Source: an uncultured Collinsella sp. (GTDB lineage Bacteria; Actinomycetota; Coriobacteriia; Coriobacteriales; Coriobacteriaceae). From it: a DNA stretch of 8,004 bases. The notes below the pieces were generated by a model. The model did not search any database and was not told the origin of the DNA. It was given only the letters and a program-made list of their open reading frames with translations. Of the stretch, positions 1-6,179 are shown in pieces (positions within the stretch are counted from its first letter, which is position 1; every line of letters begins with the position of its first letter). The stretch covers positions 1 to 8,004 of the forward strand of contig URYA01000068.1 of NCBI GenBank assembly GCA_900551975.1. The letters run 5' to 3'. A program made the translations under genes and the position numbers.

Positions 1-1
1 C

Positions 2-805
2 GATGCCGGCAGCGTCGAGTGCCGGCATATGCGCCCAGGGCTGCACGAAGACACATGAGATCACGCCCGCCGTGAGCATTGCCGAGCCCGTGACGATGGG
101 GCTACCGTATTCGGGCAGGATCTTGGCGGGAATCACCGCCATACACGCGGCGCTGACCGCACACATAAGACCTGCTGCCAGGCCAAGCGGCGAGATATTC
201 AGGCTGGTAGGGTCGCCGCCGGTGGCAATTAAAAAGGTTCCACCCAGAGCCAGGCCAATGCCGATGACTTCGCGAGTACGCGGCATGCGGCGATCGGTCA
301 CGCAGGCGTAGCCCATGATGATAACGAGCTGCAGGCACTGGAGCACCGTCGCGGTTCCGGCGTTCGTCAGGCGCACGGCCGAAAGATAGCAAAACTGGTT
401 GAACAGCAGGCCAAAGGCGGTAAAGAGCAGCAGCTGCTTGCGATCGGCGGGTGTGGCCCAGAGCTTAATCAGGCGCTCGCGGTCGCGCGTGACAACCACG
501 GCCATAAAGAGTAGACCGGCGAGAATCTGACGCACGCTCATAAGCCACAAGGTGTCGACGTGGTAGGTATCGAACAGAAAGCTCGCGCTGGTGCCCGAGA
601 AGCCCCAAAACGAACCGCCCACCAGCGTGGCCAAGACGCCCGTGATCATCTTGCGCGTCGAAGCGCTGTTCAAGCGGTCGCGCCATGCGCGACGGGTGTT
701 GCGGCTGAGCTCGTCGGTGCCCTCGGGCACATCAATGTTCGATATATCGGTCATCGGCACCGAAGCCTCTGCACCTTCGACCTGCTCGACACACTCTTTG
801 CTCAT
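2..805 (-). CDS. EamA/DMT-family transporter, partial (C-terminus beyond left edge)
   Basis: Reading leftward from an ATG at 805, 268 codons run open to the window edge. A charged, non-hydrophobic head of about 50 residues is followed by regularly spaced hydrophobic helices. The first begins near residue 53 (MITGVLATLVGGSFWGFSGT), and further helices lie near 87-106, 124-142, 147-165, 180-196 and 207-226. The glycine- and alanine-rich helices and the short loop with LTNAGTATVLQ near residues 146-156 are typical of the first EamA repeat of drug/metabolite transporters. The second repeat starts near residue 205 and is cut off. Such proteins sit in the inner membrane and usually export metabolites or drugs; the substrate cannot be read here. 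The start is supported by a GGGGGAG ribosome site four bases upstream. Another methionine at residue 18 is a less likely start. Family members are usually about 300 residues, so roughly 80 or more residues are missing. Confidence 0.88.
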   Translation of the reverse strand, partial: MSKECVEQVEGAEASVPMTDISNIDVPEGTDELSRNTRRAWRDRLNSASTRKMITGVLATLVGGSFWGFSGTSASFLFDTYHVDTLWLMSVRQILAGLLFMAVVVTRDRERLIKLWATPADRKQLLLFTAFGLLFNQFCYLSAVRLTNAGTATVLQCLQLVIIMGYACVTDRRMPRTREVIGIGLALGGTFLIATGGDPTSLNISPLGLAAGLMCAVSAACMAVIPAKILPEYGSPIVTGSAMLTAGVISCVFVQPWAHMPALDAAGI

Positions 806-1036
806 TCCACTCCCCCGAAACAGTCTGGAAGCAATTCGGCTTACCTTACCACGGCGAAGTCACCAGCTGGAGGCTTGTCCGCTTATCGGTAGGACAATTC
901 CGCAGGCGTCTTTCCATAGCTCGATACCGCAATGGCCTTGCATTATGCGACAGCCAAATCGCGGCAGCGGGCTCTTTTGAAATGGATATGACAAAGCCCC
1001 CGAATTCCACAATGTAAGCGATTTTTAAAAATGTTC
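806..1036. other. Intergenic region between transporter and tRNA gene
   Basis: This 231-base gap separates the leftward transporter from the rightward tRNA unit. It must hold the transporter promoter, but I see no convincing -35/-10 pair on the minus strand. A short inverted repeat, TTGTCC at 875-880 and GGACAA at 892-897, lies about 70-90 bases upstream of the transporter start and could be a regulatory dyad. Open frames here do not look like protein. Confidence 0.4.
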
Positions 1037-1065
1037 TTGCCACCGAGTTCAGGCTCCGTTATATT
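1037..1065 (+). promoter_or_regulatory. Promoter of tRNA-Val
   Basis: A -35 box TTGCCA at 1037-1042 and a -10 box TATATT at 1060-1065 are separated by exactly 17 bases, the ideal sigma-70-type spacing. Transcription would start near 1072, leaving a 5' leader of about 23 bases before the tRNA. An overlapping alternative -10 is TATTAT at 1062-1067. Confidence 0.75.
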
Positions 1066-1094
1066 ATCCCTTGCGCGCTTGCGCACCCTTGATC

Positions 1095-1169
1095 GGGCGT
1101 TTAGCTCAGGGGGAGAGCGCTTCCCTGACACGGAAGAGGTCAGAAGTTCAAATCTTCTAACGCCCACCA
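1095..1169 (+). tRNA. tRNA-Val (anticodon GAC)
   Basis: A full cloverleaf can be drawn by eye. The acceptor stem GGGCGTT (1095-1101) pairs with AACGCCC (1159-1165). The D stem is GCTC/GAGC (1104-1107 with 1115-1118), with loop AGGGGGA. The anticodon stem is CTTCC/GGAAG (1120-1124 with 1132-1136), with seven-base loop CTGACAC placing GAC at 1127-1129. The T stem is AGAAG/CTTCT around loop TTCAAAT. The discriminator is A1166 and the CCA end is encoded (1167-1169). Anticodon GAC reads valine codons GUC and GUU. The gene stands alone between its own promoter and terminator, with no neighbouring tRNA in the window. Confidence 0.96.
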
Positions 1170-1177
1170 AATGTTCG

Positions 1178-1214
1178 CAGCTCAGAGGCTATGTCCTCTG
1201 GGCTGTTTTGTTTT
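1178..1214 (+). terminator. Rho-independent terminator after tRNA-Val
   Basis: An 11-base-pair stem, CAGCTCAGAGG (1178-1188) against CCTCTGGGCTG (1195-1205) with one T-G wobble, closes a six-base loop. It is followed directly by TTTTGTTTT (1206-1214). It starts nine bases after the tRNA CCA end, so it ends the tRNA transcript and separates it from the downstream protein gene. Confidence 0.9.
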
Positions 1215-1463
1215 ATGTCGCCAAATCCGCTGGCAGCTCCAACCGCCCAAGCAACCACCCTGCCCATACACAAAACCGCGTCAGCGACCCAGGTGCCTAT
1301 CCCGGCTGACTCCGCAGTCAATCAAAACCACCCCAATAGCCACCGAGGCCGAGGCCAACGCGTCTCGAACCCATCCGAGCCGCAGCTTCTCAGCAAAACG
1401 CCGCGATGTCTGCGCCCTGCGGTATCCTTGAGCCACTTGCACCTGCAGAACCAAGGAGCCGCC

Positions 1464-2150
1464 ATGCGCACCGAGCTCGATGTCCCCTTTTCGCACAAAG
1501 AAGAAGCCAAGGCACTGGGTGCCAAATGGGACCGGACCAAGAAGGTCTGGTATGTACCCAGCGGCGTCAACCCCGAGCCCTTTGCCGAGTGGCTGCCCGG
1601 TGTTGACCGATCCGACCCCTCGGCGCCGTATATATATCTAGTACTGGGCAAGCGCGAATGCTGGAAGTGTCACAAAGAGACCTCGGTCGCGGCCTTCGGC
1701 ATTCCCTATCGAACCGATAGCAACGAGAGCATCGCCATCGCGCACGCGCCCAACGAAGCCGGGCACATTGCCATCGACACGGCCAGAGCCAACGCACTCG
1801 CCATCGTGCCCGCTCTTGGCTGCGTGCCGGGCGAGATCCGCGACTACCTTCATAAGCGCTGCGGCTACAAGCCCGTAGGAGCGCGAGCTTCCAAAGCCCC
1901 GTCGCTCGGCAACACGTGCACCAGTTGCGACGCGCTGCAAGGCAGCCGCTATCTGTTCGAGGAGCCCTCGTCCCCGTTTGTCCTCACTGCCATCAACAAG
2001 CTGCCGGCACTGGAGTTTATACGCGTCGAAGTTGCCGGCGTCTTTGGCGTCCCGGCCACGCGTACCAATTTTGACCAGGCGCTCTTTACCTGGGCACGCG
2101 ACCATCACGCCGAGTTCCACAAGCAGCTCGGTGAGGGGGTTTATTTGTAG
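1464..2150 (+). CDS. DUF5710-domain protein with two CxxC pairs
   Basis: This encodes 228 residues. Residues 1-45 match the DUF5710 pattern: a VPFSHKEEAKALGAKWD stretch followed by a KKVWYVP strand and a conserved tryptophan. This small domain is also found in phage and plasmid proteins such as primases and DNA-handling proteins, and its function is not established. The rest carries two cysteine pairs, CWKC at 66-69 and CTSC at 152-155, that could together bind one zinc ion. Between them is a region of about 80 residues with no fold I recognise. The frame stays open upstream to 1191, but that extension crosses the tRNA terminator and is not protein-like. The ATG at 1464 has AAGGAG at 1453-1458, five bases away, which fixes the start. 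A weak -10-like TATCCT lies at 1423-1428 without a good -35. The gene converges on the zinc-ribbon gene, with 38 bases between stops. Confidence 0.85.
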   Translation: MRTELDVPFSHKEEAKALGAKWDRTKKVWYVPSGVNPEPFAEWLPGVDRSDPSAPYIYLVLGKRECWKCHKETSVAAFGIPYRTDSNESIAIAHAPNEAGHIAIDTARANALAIVPALGCVPGEIRDYLHKRCGYKPVGARASKAPSLGNTCTSCDALQGSRYLFEEPSSPFVLTAINKLPALEFIRVEVAGVFGVPATRTNFDQALFTWARDHHAEFHKQLGEGVYL

Positions 2151-2188
2151 GGACGGAGATGCCTTCACAGCCAGCTCCTCCGCATCAC

Positions 2189-2473
2189 CTATCCCTCGTC
2201 GCCGGCGTCATACGCGATATCGAGGCCACAAACAGGGCATTTCTCCGGATACACCGGCATATGAACGCCTGTCTGTTTTCTCACTTCGTCGCTGAGTCTG
2301 TCACGCGCATCAATGAACCGAATGTCGAGACGCGGTATTTGCGAGCCGCAGCAAGGGCAGGTGACGACAAACGACCCGCAATCAACCTCTACGCTCGGAA
2401 ACATATTGTTGTCTATAAGGGCACACGGCAGTTTTCCGTACTTCCCCATCGCAATATCGCCTCGCCAGCTCAT
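2189..2473 (-). CDS. Small zinc-ribbon protein, function unknown
   Basis: This encodes 94 residues starting at ATG 2473, chosen because GAGGGGAG (complement of 2479-2486) lies five bases upstream. The frame extends further to 2545 but without comparable support. Two zinc-knuckle motifs, CPCCG at 39-43 and CPVCG at 79-83, are spaced as expected for one four-cysteine zinc ribbon. Extra cysteines are at 17 and 32. There is no signal peptide or membrane segment. It lies 122 bases downstream of the HNH endonuclease gene on the same strand, so it may be its co-transcribed partner or a separate unit. A weak TATAGC element (complement of 2489-2494) could be a -10 box but has no matching -35. Zinc ribbons of this kind bind nucleic acid or protein; I do not recognise the family and assign no function. 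Confidence 0.7.
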   Translation of the reverse strand: MSWRGDIAMGKYGKLPCALIDNNMFPSVEVDCGSFVVTCPCCGSQIPRLDIRFIDARDRLSDEVRKQTGVHMPVYPEKCPVCGLDIAYDAGDEG

Positions 2474-2595
2474 ACACGCTCCCCTCTCGCTATACAAAAC
2501 AGGAAGAGCATGTACCGGCAGGCGTGCGCGAGATTGCATCGCCACGCGATCCGATCAAACAACACGATCGTCAAAGAATGCCAAAGCCAAATACG

Positions 2596-3678
2596 CTAAT
2601 ACGGCAGAAGCCCCGCCTTTTCACGCTTCTTTTCCGAGCGATCGAACTCAATGCGATGGGCCTCAAGAAACACCGTATTGGGTCGCCACTGACGCTCATT
2701 CGGCTGCCTTAGCGTCGCACCCGCAAAGGAAACGTAGTCGGTCTTATCCAGCAGGTACGATCCGCACAGCCGATATTCGCCGCAAACAGGCTCAAACGAA
2801 ATCAGGTGAGCATCAAATAGGGAATGAAGATCGCGCCGAAGCAGAATGCCGTTGCTGGCAACCTGCGATTTGGGTCCCGAGTAATTCTCGATATGTGCAG
2901 CCTCCAGAGCTTCGCTGACGCCGCAGTCCGACACCGCGCAACGGCCATCATAGGCGGCAACGAGCTGCTTGCGGAACCATTGCTGCCCCAATCGCTCGCG
3001 CCTTAACGCATAGCGGACCTTTTCGTCGTCGGTCACACCCTGTCCGGCAAACTCAATATCGACGGGTATGTGCTTCAGATAACTCATGTCGGGCGCAAAA
3101 CGAGGGTCCGGTCCGCCTTTATGAACAGGACCGTGCAGAACAAACCATCCGTTTTCGGGCTCGAACCGTTCAACAAATGCAAGGCCGAGCACCTTGTAGC
3201 CCACCTCGGTTGCAAATATGACTCCGACTGGAACGCCACATTCCATGCAGTTGAGCATTTTACGGTTGTAATTCTGGTCTCGAAAACCAACGGTACCCGG
3301 CGCTTGAACCGAGTACTTAATGACCCATGTGCCATCGTCCAAATAGAGCGGAGGCACATCGGTGTAGAAGCTCTTTTTAGAGTTATGGACCGAAAGCGCA
3401 AAGATCTTATTGGGATCTTGCTTCACCCGATCCTGGCCCGGCCAGAAGATCCCTGAATCCCGCGTTACAGGAAAGAAGTCCGAGCCAATTCTCAAACGGT
3501 ACTGATACTGAGGGCTATCTTCCTTGGTGTGGTGCGGAAGGCTGGTCCAAACGCCGCCGCGCTGCTCCTCACCCAGAAACCACTCCCATGCCTCAACGTA
3601 TTCGGAAGGCACGAGACTGCAGGCGCGGTCATAGCTTGGTCCATCCATCAACGGAACAGCAAGGTCAATGTCGTTCAT
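2596..3678 (-). CDS. HNH endonuclease with probable PUA/SRA-like N-terminal domain
   Basis: This encodes 360 residues. The C-terminal part is a clear HNH_2-type nuclease: after CAVSDC (247-252) come the EALEAAH segment with metal/catalytic His262, then SNGILL with Asn276 and DLHSLFDAHLISF with His285. These supply the His-Asn-His set of the beta-beta-alpha-metal fold. Residues about 90-185, with GTWVIKYSVQ, NRKMLNCMECGVPVGVIFA and a following strand pair ending LHGPV, resemble the PUA/SRA-like domain often fused to HNH in bacterial modification-dependent restriction enzymes. That assignment is from memory of pattern, not from a search. Residues 1-85 are unrecognised. The expected role is cytoplasmic cleavage of DNA, possibly modified or foreign DNA. 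No methyltransferase gene is adjacent, which fits a type IV-like enzyme. A GTG at 3687 is an alternative start. ATG 3678 is preferred because TAGGTG lies six bases upstream, although this site is modest. Confidence 0.85.
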   Translation of the reverse strand: MNDIDLAVPLMDGPSYDRACSLVPSEYVEAWEWFLGEEQRGGVWTSLPHHTKEDSPQYQYRLRIGSDFFPVTRDSGIFWPGQDRVKQDPNKIFALSVHNSKKSFYTDVPPLYLDDGTWVIKYSVQAPGTVGFRDQNYNRKMLNCMECGVPVGVIFATEVGYKVLGLAFVERFEPENGWFVLHGPVHKGGPDPRFAPDMSYLKHIPVDIEFAGQGVTDDEKVRYALRRERLGQQWFRKQLVAAYDGRCAVSDCGVSEALEAAHIENYSGPKSQVASNGILLRRDLHSLFDAHLISFEPVCGEYRLCGSYLLDKTDYVSFAGATLRQPNERQWRPNTVFLEAHRIEFDRSEKKREKAGLLPY

Positions 3679-3893
3679 CGCCAGCACCTACAACCATACG
3701 AACGCGAGTCATGCCCCTCAATAATATGGCCGAGAGTCAATTATTACGAGATCTCATTCCGCGATCGGCACATCGTTGATGCTCTCGGTTTGCCGCTGGC
3801 GCGCTTGTACCCCGCTACCCCACTCCCCTGTATACTGATGTAGCACGTGTTTCATCCGGGCTTGTTGGGCCGGGTCGTTCATGGGAGGTTCTT
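3679..3893. other. Divergent intergenic region between HNH and hypothetical genes
   Basis: This 215-base gap must contain promoters for both divergent genes. The part near 3720-3750 is AT-rich and contains TTGACT and TATTAT elements on the minus strand, but their spacing is wrong for one promoter. A loose inverted repeat of AATAAT-type arms surrounds them. I see no small gene here. Confidence 0.4.
3831..3836 (+). promoter_or_regulatory. Possible -10 box for the 163-residue hypothetical gene
   Basis: TATACT with TG immediately before it lies 57 bases upstream of the GTG start. The best -35 candidate, TTGTAC at 3805-3810, is 20 bases away, too far for a standard promoter. The call therefore rests mainly on the -10 match and position. 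Confidence 0.4.
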
Positions 3894-4385
3894 GTGGCTG
3901 TTTCGAATCCGCCTAAGGGAAGCGTTTCTTCTTCGTCCATCAAGCCGGTTACGCGCAAGGCCGTGCGTTGCCAGCGCGAGGTCGCTTGGCTTGTCACGCA
4001 GGCGGCGGGCAGGCTTGTGGCGACCACTCAGGACGTCAATGCGCCTACGCCGAGCTTTGTGTTAGCGGCGGCGCTGGATTTTGTGCGCCAATTGGAGCTT
4101 GCCGAACAGGATGCCAACGGCCACCTCGACTACCAGAACGTTATGGCGCCCGACCTGCAAACGTTCTGTCACATGGCCAAGTTGTCTGCCGCGCCCAATG
4201 CGCTTTCGGACGCAGGCTACATGTTTACGCTTTCGGGCGCGGACCTTATCCGCGACATCTATGCATACTGCAGCGAGCTCGCCGAGCGCCACGTCTTTGA
4301 CGCGGCTGAAGTCAAACCGGGATATATCATCAAGCTGGTTCTTAGGCTGTTCTTGATGGACGGGTTCGGGGCCATGCCGGCGTAA
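3894..4385 (+). CDS. Hypothetical protein, 163 residues, mostly helical
   Basis: The start is GTG 3894, with GGGAGG at 3883-3888 placed five bases upstream. This is the only well-placed ribosome site, and the ATG at 3881 is in another frame. I do not recognise the family. The first 20 residues are serine-rich, proline-containing and basic, likely disordered. The rest reads as a bundle of amphipathic helices (about 22-45, 53-72, 86-97, 103-132 and 143-155), with a hydrophobic C-terminal stretch YIIKLVLRLFLMDGFGAMPA. That stretch is too interrupted and short to call a transmembrane segment. There is no signal peptide, and cysteines at 26, 92 and 126 form no motif. It is divergent from the HNH gene and convergent with the AlbA_2 gene, so neither is its operon partner. 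Codon use resembles its neighbours, and reading-frame quality plus the ribosome site support a real gene. Confidence 0.75.
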   Translation: MAVSNPPKGSVSSSSIKPVTRKAVRCQREVAWLVTQAAGRLVATTQDVNAPTPSFVLAAALDFVRQLELAEQDANGHLDYQNVMAPDLQTFCHMAKLSAAPNALSDAGYMFTLSGADLIRDIYAYCSELAERHVFDAAEVKPGYIIKLVLRLFLMDGFGAMPA

Positions 4386-4406
4386 GCCGAGTCTTTAGCA
4401 TCACCG

Positions 4407-4449
4407 TCGATTGGGCAACAACCGCTTTACCTTAATGGACGCCAATCGA
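4407..4449. repeat. Inverted repeat between convergent genes
   Basis: TCGATTGG at 4407-4414 is matched by CCAATCGA at 4442-4449 with a 27-base loop. It lies in the 100-base gap between the converging stops at 4385 and 4486. It lacks a U-tract on either strand, so it is not a convincing intrinsic terminator, and its role is unknown. Confidence 0.4.
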
Positions 4450-4485
4450 GGGTCGATTATTGGGTCGCCTCGTCCACTAACGCAT

Positions 4486-5952
4486 CTATCCCACGCGCTC
4501 CGACAGTCGATACTTGCGGTTGCGGCTCGTCGTCGGCGCCGTGGGCTCAAGCTCGCCTTGAGCAATGAGCGCGTTGACGCGCGACCTAACCTGGGAAATT
4601 GTGAGCCCTGTGCGCTCTGCCAGCTCGCGCGTCCCCAGCTCGCCGTAGTGTTTGAGTGCCGTCACAATTAAGCCCCCGCCATGATCGACCGGCTCGATCT
4701 TTGAACGGTAAAGTACGACCTTGAACCGATCGAATCCCGGGCAAAACAGGGGCTCGGCCAGACCATGCGCGCGCATGGCATCGATCATCATCGGGATGCC
4801 CGAGCCATTGCCCTCAGCCGGCGAACCTGCGCCATCCGGCAGCGGGACAATCGGCATGAGCTTCACAAGCGTCGCGTTACGGCATCGGGAGCTGCCGTCA
4901 AACAAATTCTCGCGAGTCTTTCCCCCGTAAAGGCCGCCAGGATTCGTCACCTCGACACGATCGTCAAAGACATCGACGGCAATCGATTGTCCACAGAACC
5001 GATCCCCGTATTCTCGATGGATTACGGCGTTGGCGATTGCCTCGCGCAGAACCTCCTCGGGAATCTCAAGCGAGTCGACACGCGAGACGCCTTGGACGGT
5101 CGAGGTTCGCCGCAAATTCTTGGCGACGGCTGCGACGGCATCCGAGATCATCTCGCCCAACGTTCCCTCACAGATTGTGCGGTCCATGAACCTCAGCGAC
5201 CCCGCCATGCCCTTCTGAGTTCCCGCATGGACAGCCACGTCAATGAAGAGCTTGGGATAGAACTGCTGAGGGTAGGTGCCCACAACTAGGAGTCCAGCCT
5301 TGGTGACATTGCCCTGGGAATCAAGGATATTTAGGCGCTCCAGCTTCGTTTGTTTGTCCGGCGCGCCGCGCATTGCCCGGGGCGTCAACGAGAAAGCCCG
5401 ATCTATCGTACGGTCGACCAGCGTCTCATCGAGATCGTCCGCGCCCGCACCCGCCACCGCGTCCCGATCGCTCGGAGTCGCTCGACCGTATGACGCCAAT
5501 GCGAGCACCTCGGTCGATGAAAGCGGCACATCTTTGTCATCGATGCGCTTGTAGCTGCCGCCCTGGGCGCCCCGCTCTATGACATAGCAGGGCTTGCTCG
5601 ACGGATCGAGCTCCTCAATCGTAATGACGAGAACGATGACGCCCTGAAGCTCCACTCGCTCGATCGTGTATTTAGGCGGATTGGTCAGCTTTCCTCGACC
5701 GCCCGCATCACCCATGCCTGACACAAATTGGTTGAGCACTTTCTCGGTCTCGAAGTTCTCAACCGGGACAAAACCTGCGCGCTCACTCACTCCGAGCACG
5801 ATGATTCCGCCGGCAGTGTTCGCGAATGCGCTCACCGTTTCCCACACGTCGCGGGAAAGCGTCGTGGCGCTCTCCTTCACTTCGACGTTAAGATCATCCG
5901 AGCCCATACGCCTTAAAGACTCAAGCAGACCGGTCAGCTCGTTTTCGTTCAT
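4486..5952 (-). CDS. Schlafen AlbA_2 / ATPase / winged-helix protein (COG2865-type)
   Basis: This encodes 488 residues. An N-terminal AlbA_2 (Schlafen-like) domain spans about 18-150. It has the typical EVKES segment (Glu24, Lys26) and SAFANTAGGIIVLGVSE (41-57). A GHKL-like ATPase module (HATPase_c_4 type) follows near 295-415, with EVLREAIANAVIHREY (Asn308, His312), a DRVEVTNPGG strand-turn (331-340) and the GNGSGIPMMI box (381-390). The C-terminal 60 residues form a winged helix: TRELAERTGLTISQVRSRVNALIAQGEL. COG2865 proteins with this order are predicted transcriptional regulators, and relatives also appear in defence islands. The biochemical role is unproven. The protein is full-length for the family and has no visible defect. 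GTG 5958 is in frame, but AAAGGA (complement of 5960-5965) lies only one base before it and seven before ATG 5952, so the ATG is chosen. A promoter lies about 150 bases upstream, and the leader carries the repeat cluster at 6006-6083. Confidence 0.9.
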   Translation of the reverse strand: MNENELTGLLESLRRMGSDDLNVEVKESATTLSRDVWETVSAFANTAGGIIVLGVSERAGFVPVENFETEKVLNQFVSGMGDAGGRGKLTNPPKYTIERVELQGVIVLVITIEELDPSSKPCYVIERGAQGGSYKRIDDKDVPLSSTEVLALASYGRATPSDRDAVAGAGADDLDETLVDRTIDRAFSLTPRAMRGAPDKQTKLERLNILDSQGNVTKAGLLVVGTYPQQFYPKLFIDVAVHAGTQKGMAGSLRFMDRTICEGTLGEMISDAVAAVAKNLRRTSTVQGVSRVDSLEIPEEVLREAIANAVIHREYGDRFCGQSIAVDVFDDRVEVTNPGGLYGGKTRENLFDGSSRCRNATLVKLMPIVPLPDGAGSPAEGNGSGIPMMIDAMRAHGLAEPLFCPGFDRFKVVLYRSKIEPVDHGGGLIVTALKHYGELGTRELAERTGLTISQVRSRVNALIAQGELEPTAPTTSRNRKYRLSERVG

Positions 5953-6005
5953 CTGCACGTCCTTTCGCTCGGTCCTGCGGAGAATGCCGCGGATAGATTT
6001 CCCTC

Positions 6006-6083
6006 GTCTCTCAGTTATCTCTCGTAATTATCTCTCATTTATCTCTCTATCTCTCGGCTTAGAGATAAGAGATAGATAGAGAT
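6006..6083. repeat. Repeat cluster 1: TTATCTCTC units with tandem-unit palindrome
   Basis: The heptamer ATCTCTC (first copy GTCTCTC) begins at 6006, 6017, 6030, 6041 and 6049, with start spacings of 11, 13, 11 and 8 bases. Three copies extend to the full TTATCTCTC (6015, 6028, 6039). The opposite orientation follows as GAGAT at 6062, 6069 and 6079. The centre is a 14-base-pair inverted repeat: TATCTCT at 6040-6046 and 6048-6054, a loop CGGCTT at 6055-6060, then AGAGATA at 6061-6067 and 6068-6074, with one unpaired base (6047). It lies in the predicted leader of the AlbA_2 gene, so it could act as a DNA operator array or as an RNA hairpin. Confidence 0.85.
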
Positions 6084-6105
6084 GGAATGTCTACCATTTG
6101 CTTCA

Positions 6106-6133
6106 TTTATACATATTTTTGCTGGTAGAACAA
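6106..6133 (-). promoter_or_regulatory. Probable promoter of the AlbA_2 gene
   Basis: On the minus strand, TTGTTC (complement of 6128-6133) is followed after 16 bases by TATAAA (complement of 6106-6111). Transcription would start near 6099, giving a leader of about 147 bases that contains repeat cluster 1. The -35 box overlaps the left arm of the dyad at 6131-6159, so a protein bound there would block polymerase. Confidence 0.6.
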
Positions 6134-6159
6134 TCGGTATTGAGACAATACCATGATTG
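6131..6159. promoter_or_regulatory. Dyad operator candidate in AT-rich core
   Basis: GGTATTG (6136-6142) and CAATACC (6146-6152) are perfect inverted arms around a three-base centre AGA. The symmetry continues outward with CAATC (6131-6135) against GATTG (6155-6159) after two extra bases, giving 12 paired positions in all. There is no U-tract, so it is not a terminator. Its overlap with the predicted -35 box suggests a repressor site. Confidence 0.55.
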
Positions 6160-6179
6160 CCTGTCTCTTTGCTGCTCAG

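Noticed and set aside
969..999. Possible terminator hairpin GGGC...GCCC upstream of the tRNA promoter
   Set aside because: Pairing needs bulges and there is no U-tract. It lies upstream of both divergent genes, where no transcript is expected to end.
1095..1169. tRNA-Val as the attachment site of an integrated element
   Set aside because: There is no integrase gene in the window, and I saw no second copy of the tRNA 3' end downstream.
1191..1463. Upstream in-frame extension of the DUF5710 gene
   Set aside because: It begins inside the tRNA terminator, encodes low-quality Pro/Ser/His/Gln-rich sequence and lacks a ribosome site. The ATG at 1464 has one.
1638..2168. 176-residue minus-strand frame opposite the DUF5710 gene
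   Set aside because: It is a shadow frame. The plus strand has the recognisable DUF5710 domain, paired CxxC motifs and an AAGGAG site at correct spacing.
2151..2188. Bidirectional terminator between the DUF5710 and zinc-ribbon genes
   Set aside because: Short complementary pieces around GATGC exist, but they include mismatches and have no U-tract on either strand.
4765..5289. 174-residue plus-strand frame inside the AlbA_2 gene
   Set aside because: It lies wholly antisense to a well-supported domain-bearing gene and has no recognisable motif or ribosome site.
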